Shown: one piece after another, positions 62,828 through 64,000 of the stretch
Layout: every line of letters begins with the position of its first letter
Position numbering within the stretch: the first letter of the stretch is position 1
Assembly: GCA_015232455.1 (NCBI GenBank)
Contig: JADFZQ010000008.1
Span: 1-64,000 of the forward strand
DNA length: 64,000 nucleotides
From: Desulfamplus sp.
Lineage (GTDB): Bacteria; Desulfobacterota; Desulfobacteria; Desulfobacterales; Desulfobacteraceae
Reading direction: 5' to 3'
Translations under genes and position numbers: made by a program
Notes under the pieces: generated by a model
What the model saw: the letters and a program-made list of their open reading frames with translations, nothing else
Told to the model about the DNA's origin: nothing
Database searches by the model: none

Positions 62828-63254
62828 CTTTAAAGACCTCCTTAAGTTCGGTTTCGATAAGATATTTTATAAGGTGCGGTAGAGGTTCTCTATGAAAACC
62901 TACGATAACCACATTTTCTTGATTAAGCGGGAGCAATATTTTTAAAGCTGACGCAGAAGTTACTGCCTCTGCCATCTTAGGTGTTACTTCCCCCATCATG
63001 GAATTTGCCCACGTAATGGCAATTGAGCCAATAACCACATCGGCTTTTTTTACGGTCTGAACAATGGCATTTTCTCCAGACGCTGCCCTATTTGCTCCTG
63101 CTTTCATCATTTGAGATGCAGCAATAGCATTTGTCCCTATTGCCGTTATTTCAAGAGATTCTCCGTAAAATTCTCGTAAATACTTGATAAGAGAGACGCC
63201 AATACCGCCCCCTTGACCATCTATAATACAAACTCGTTTATGCAAATAATTCAA
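62820..63254 (-). CDS. DUF3842 family protein
   Basis: A 144-residue protein with a Rossmann-like start (VCIIDGQGGGIGVSLIK) and further conserved IAVGTNAIA-type, ANRAASGENA, ADVVIGSIAITWANSMMGEVTP and HREPLPHLIK segments. I recall this as DUF3842; function unknown. The glycine-rich start suggests nucleotide or cofactor binding. The reading frame opens with TTG at 63254; a second TTG at 63245 has better spacing from AGGAG, so the start is uncertain. Co-transcription with the CooT-like gene suggests a metal-related role. Confidence 0.8.
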   Translation of the reverse strand: MNYLHKRVCIIDGQGGGIGVSLIKYLREFYGESLEITAIGTNAIAASQMMKAGANRAASGENAIVQTVKKADVVIGSIAITWANSMMGEVTPKMAEAVTSASALKILLPLNQENVVIVGFHREPLPHLIKYLIETELKEVFKDV

Positions 63255-63415
63255 ATCTCCTAAATAAATTTTATCATTTAATAATATGGATACACGCTAT
63301 AATTTGTCTTAGTCAAAGACCTCCAGCAGAGCTGGAGGCTTGAAAGATGGAACCGCTCAAAGCGGTTATTTTGTTAGCCGCTCACGAGCGGCTTTGTGAA
63401 TGCCTAAAGGCATGT

Positions 63416-63847
63416 TTATTCCCATAATTTTAGTTGCTCAAGACGTTTGTCTTCCTCTTCCTGATGCCGAATATATTCTCTTATCACGTTCTCGTCTCTT
63501 CCAACTGTGTTAACGTAATATCCTCTCGCCCAGAAATGCTGACCTGTAAAATTCTGCTTTCTTCCAAGGAAAGTGCGGGCTATATGGATAGCACTCTTAC
63601 CTTTTATGAATCCTATAACTTGAGATACCGCATACTTCGGCGGTATTGACATTATCATATGAACGTGATCGGGAAGCAAATGACCTTCTTCTATTATACA
63701 CTCTTTCTGTCCCGCTAATGACCTAAATATCTGACCTAACTCTTTTCTCAATTCAGCATAAAGAGCTTTTCTGCGATATTTCGGGATAAATACAACATGA
63801 TATTTGCAATCCCATTTAGTATGGTTTAAAGTAACTATATGTTCCAT
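63416..63847 (-). CDS. tnpA: IS200-type Y1 transposase
   Basis: A 143-residue Y1 HUH transposase. HUH motif DHVHMIMSIPP is near residue 62, IGFIKGKSAIHIAR near residue 77 and the catalytic Tyr in ENVIREYIRHQEEED near residue 125. It cuts and rejoins single-stranded DNA at the element's hairpin ends. I start at ATG 63847 rather than 63883, because AAGGAG lies six bases upstream and family members begin near this point. The ribosome binding site is inside an 11-bp inverted repeat. Confidence 0.92.
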   Translation of the reverse strand: MEHIVTLNHTKWDCKYHVVFIPKYRRKALYAELRKELGQIFRSLAGQKECIIEEGHLLPDHVHMIMSIPPKYAVSQVIGFIKGKSAIHIARTFLGRKQNFTGQHFWARGYYVNTVGRDENVIREYIRHQEEEDKRLEQLKLWE

Positions 63848-63896
63848 GAGAACTCCTTTCTTATTGAACTTTGAGCGGTTCATCTAAGGAGTTCTC
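63848..63896 (-). promoter_or_regulatory. Hairpin sequestering the tnpA ribosome binding site
   Basis: gagaactcctt and aaggagttctc (11-bp perfect arms) fold so that AAGGAG is paired next to the ATG, the translational block known from IS200. The loop region holds gaaccgctcaaag (63869-63881 on the minus strand), complementary to the element's downstream hairpin at 63350-63362. Confidence 0.7.
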
Positions 63897-64000
63897 TTTT
63901 ATATTCCCGTATATGTCAAACTTTGGGAGTCCTCCGGCAGAGCCGGAGGTTTACCTATGATAATTATAGGATCAGTGATTTTCATACAACCCCCCAATTT

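Larger units (their letters stand above)
63310..63955 (-). mobile_element. IS200-type insertion sequence (IS200/IS605 family)
   Basis: A single transposase gene is bordered by subterminal palindromes: cctccagcagagctggagg at 63320-63338 and cctccggcagagccggagg at 63931-63949. Additional hairpins follow the gene (aaccgct/agcggtt near 63351, agccgct/agcggct near 63376, tgcct/aggca near 63401). No tnpB-like gene is present, which defines the IS200 group. Exact ends cannot be fixed, because the family has no target duplication or terminal inverted repeats. Confidence 0.8.

Noticed and set aside
1-64000. tRNA, rRNA or other standard RNA genes
   Set aside because: None of the intergenic gaps showed a cloverleaf or conserved rRNA sequence on reading; no covariance search could be run.

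Overview
The window is AT-rich (roughly one third G+C by eye), densely coded and Gram-negative in character: it encodes a TonB-dependent receptor, periplasmic-type binding proteins, a DarP/YjgA homologue and a flagellar rod-type protein. The gene content suggests an anaerobic Desulfobacterota-type (Desulfobacterales-like) organism. It includes a ferredoxin-fused three-gene glutamate synthase, a lactate oxidation operon with an MvhD-type electron-transfer domain, a corrinoid methyl-transfer module with its reductive activator, a formate module (FdhD and a formate/nitrite channel), much nickel handling, and many two-component proteins. The taxonomic assignment is inference; there is no rRNA or tRNA here to fix it.

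Region by region: (1) 1-10,460, minus strand, is a defence island. A truncated IS630-type transposase lies at the left edge. Next comes an Eco57I-like adenine methyltransferase lacking its C-terminal part, a split ATPase/TOPRIM pair (OLD/PARIS-like) and a PLD-SNF2 helicase. A Dam-type methylase with a putative restriction endonuclease completes the island. (2) 10,474-21,173, minus: the glutamate synthase operon, nagZ, and an operon of FAD lactate dehydrogenase, Fe-S/MvhD protein and lactate racemase LarA. (3) 21,302-22,020: a PIN/Phd toxin-antitoxin pair. (4) 22,234-32,603, plus: a corrinoid activator, a Fic-protein remnant, a hybrid histidine kinase translationally linked to a dynamin-like and an actin/Hsp70-like protein, then a corrinoid protein and methyltetrahydrofolate methyltransferase. 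(5) 32,783-38,122, plus: eukaryotic-type HisA, DarP, YgiQ, MATE and FdhD. (6) 38,339-44,494, minus: histidine kinase, response regulator, and a response-regulator domain fused to a FocA-type channel; then an MBL-fold hydrolase, a possible 21-residue peptide, a flagellar rod-like protein and an isochorismatase-family hydrolase. (7) 44,758-62,529, plus: nickel acquisition, with nikABCDE behind a structured leader, then TonB receptor, DUF4198-like protein, methyltransferase and a second nik-like ABC transporter with a nucleoside-recognition membrane protein. A decayed partial copy of nikD-nikE and a His-rich CDF exporter follow. (8) 62,630-63,960, minus: CooT-like nickel protein, DUF3842 protein and an IS200-type element.

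How the parts fit: nickel import (two ABC systems and one outer-membrane receptor), export (CDF) and handling (CooT-like) may supply nickel enzymes such as LarA. LarA sits with a D-lactate-type dehydrogenase, so both lactate enantiomers could be oxidised. The REC-channel fusion with its kinase suggests direct phosphorylation control of formate (or nitrite/hydrosulfide) flux, next to fdhD. A recurring oddity is low-complexity or tandem-repeat insertions in the loops of otherwise conserved enzymes, together with many palindromic intergenic repeats, one of which lies in frame inside a gene.

All family assignments come from motifs and remembered family features; no database search was run.
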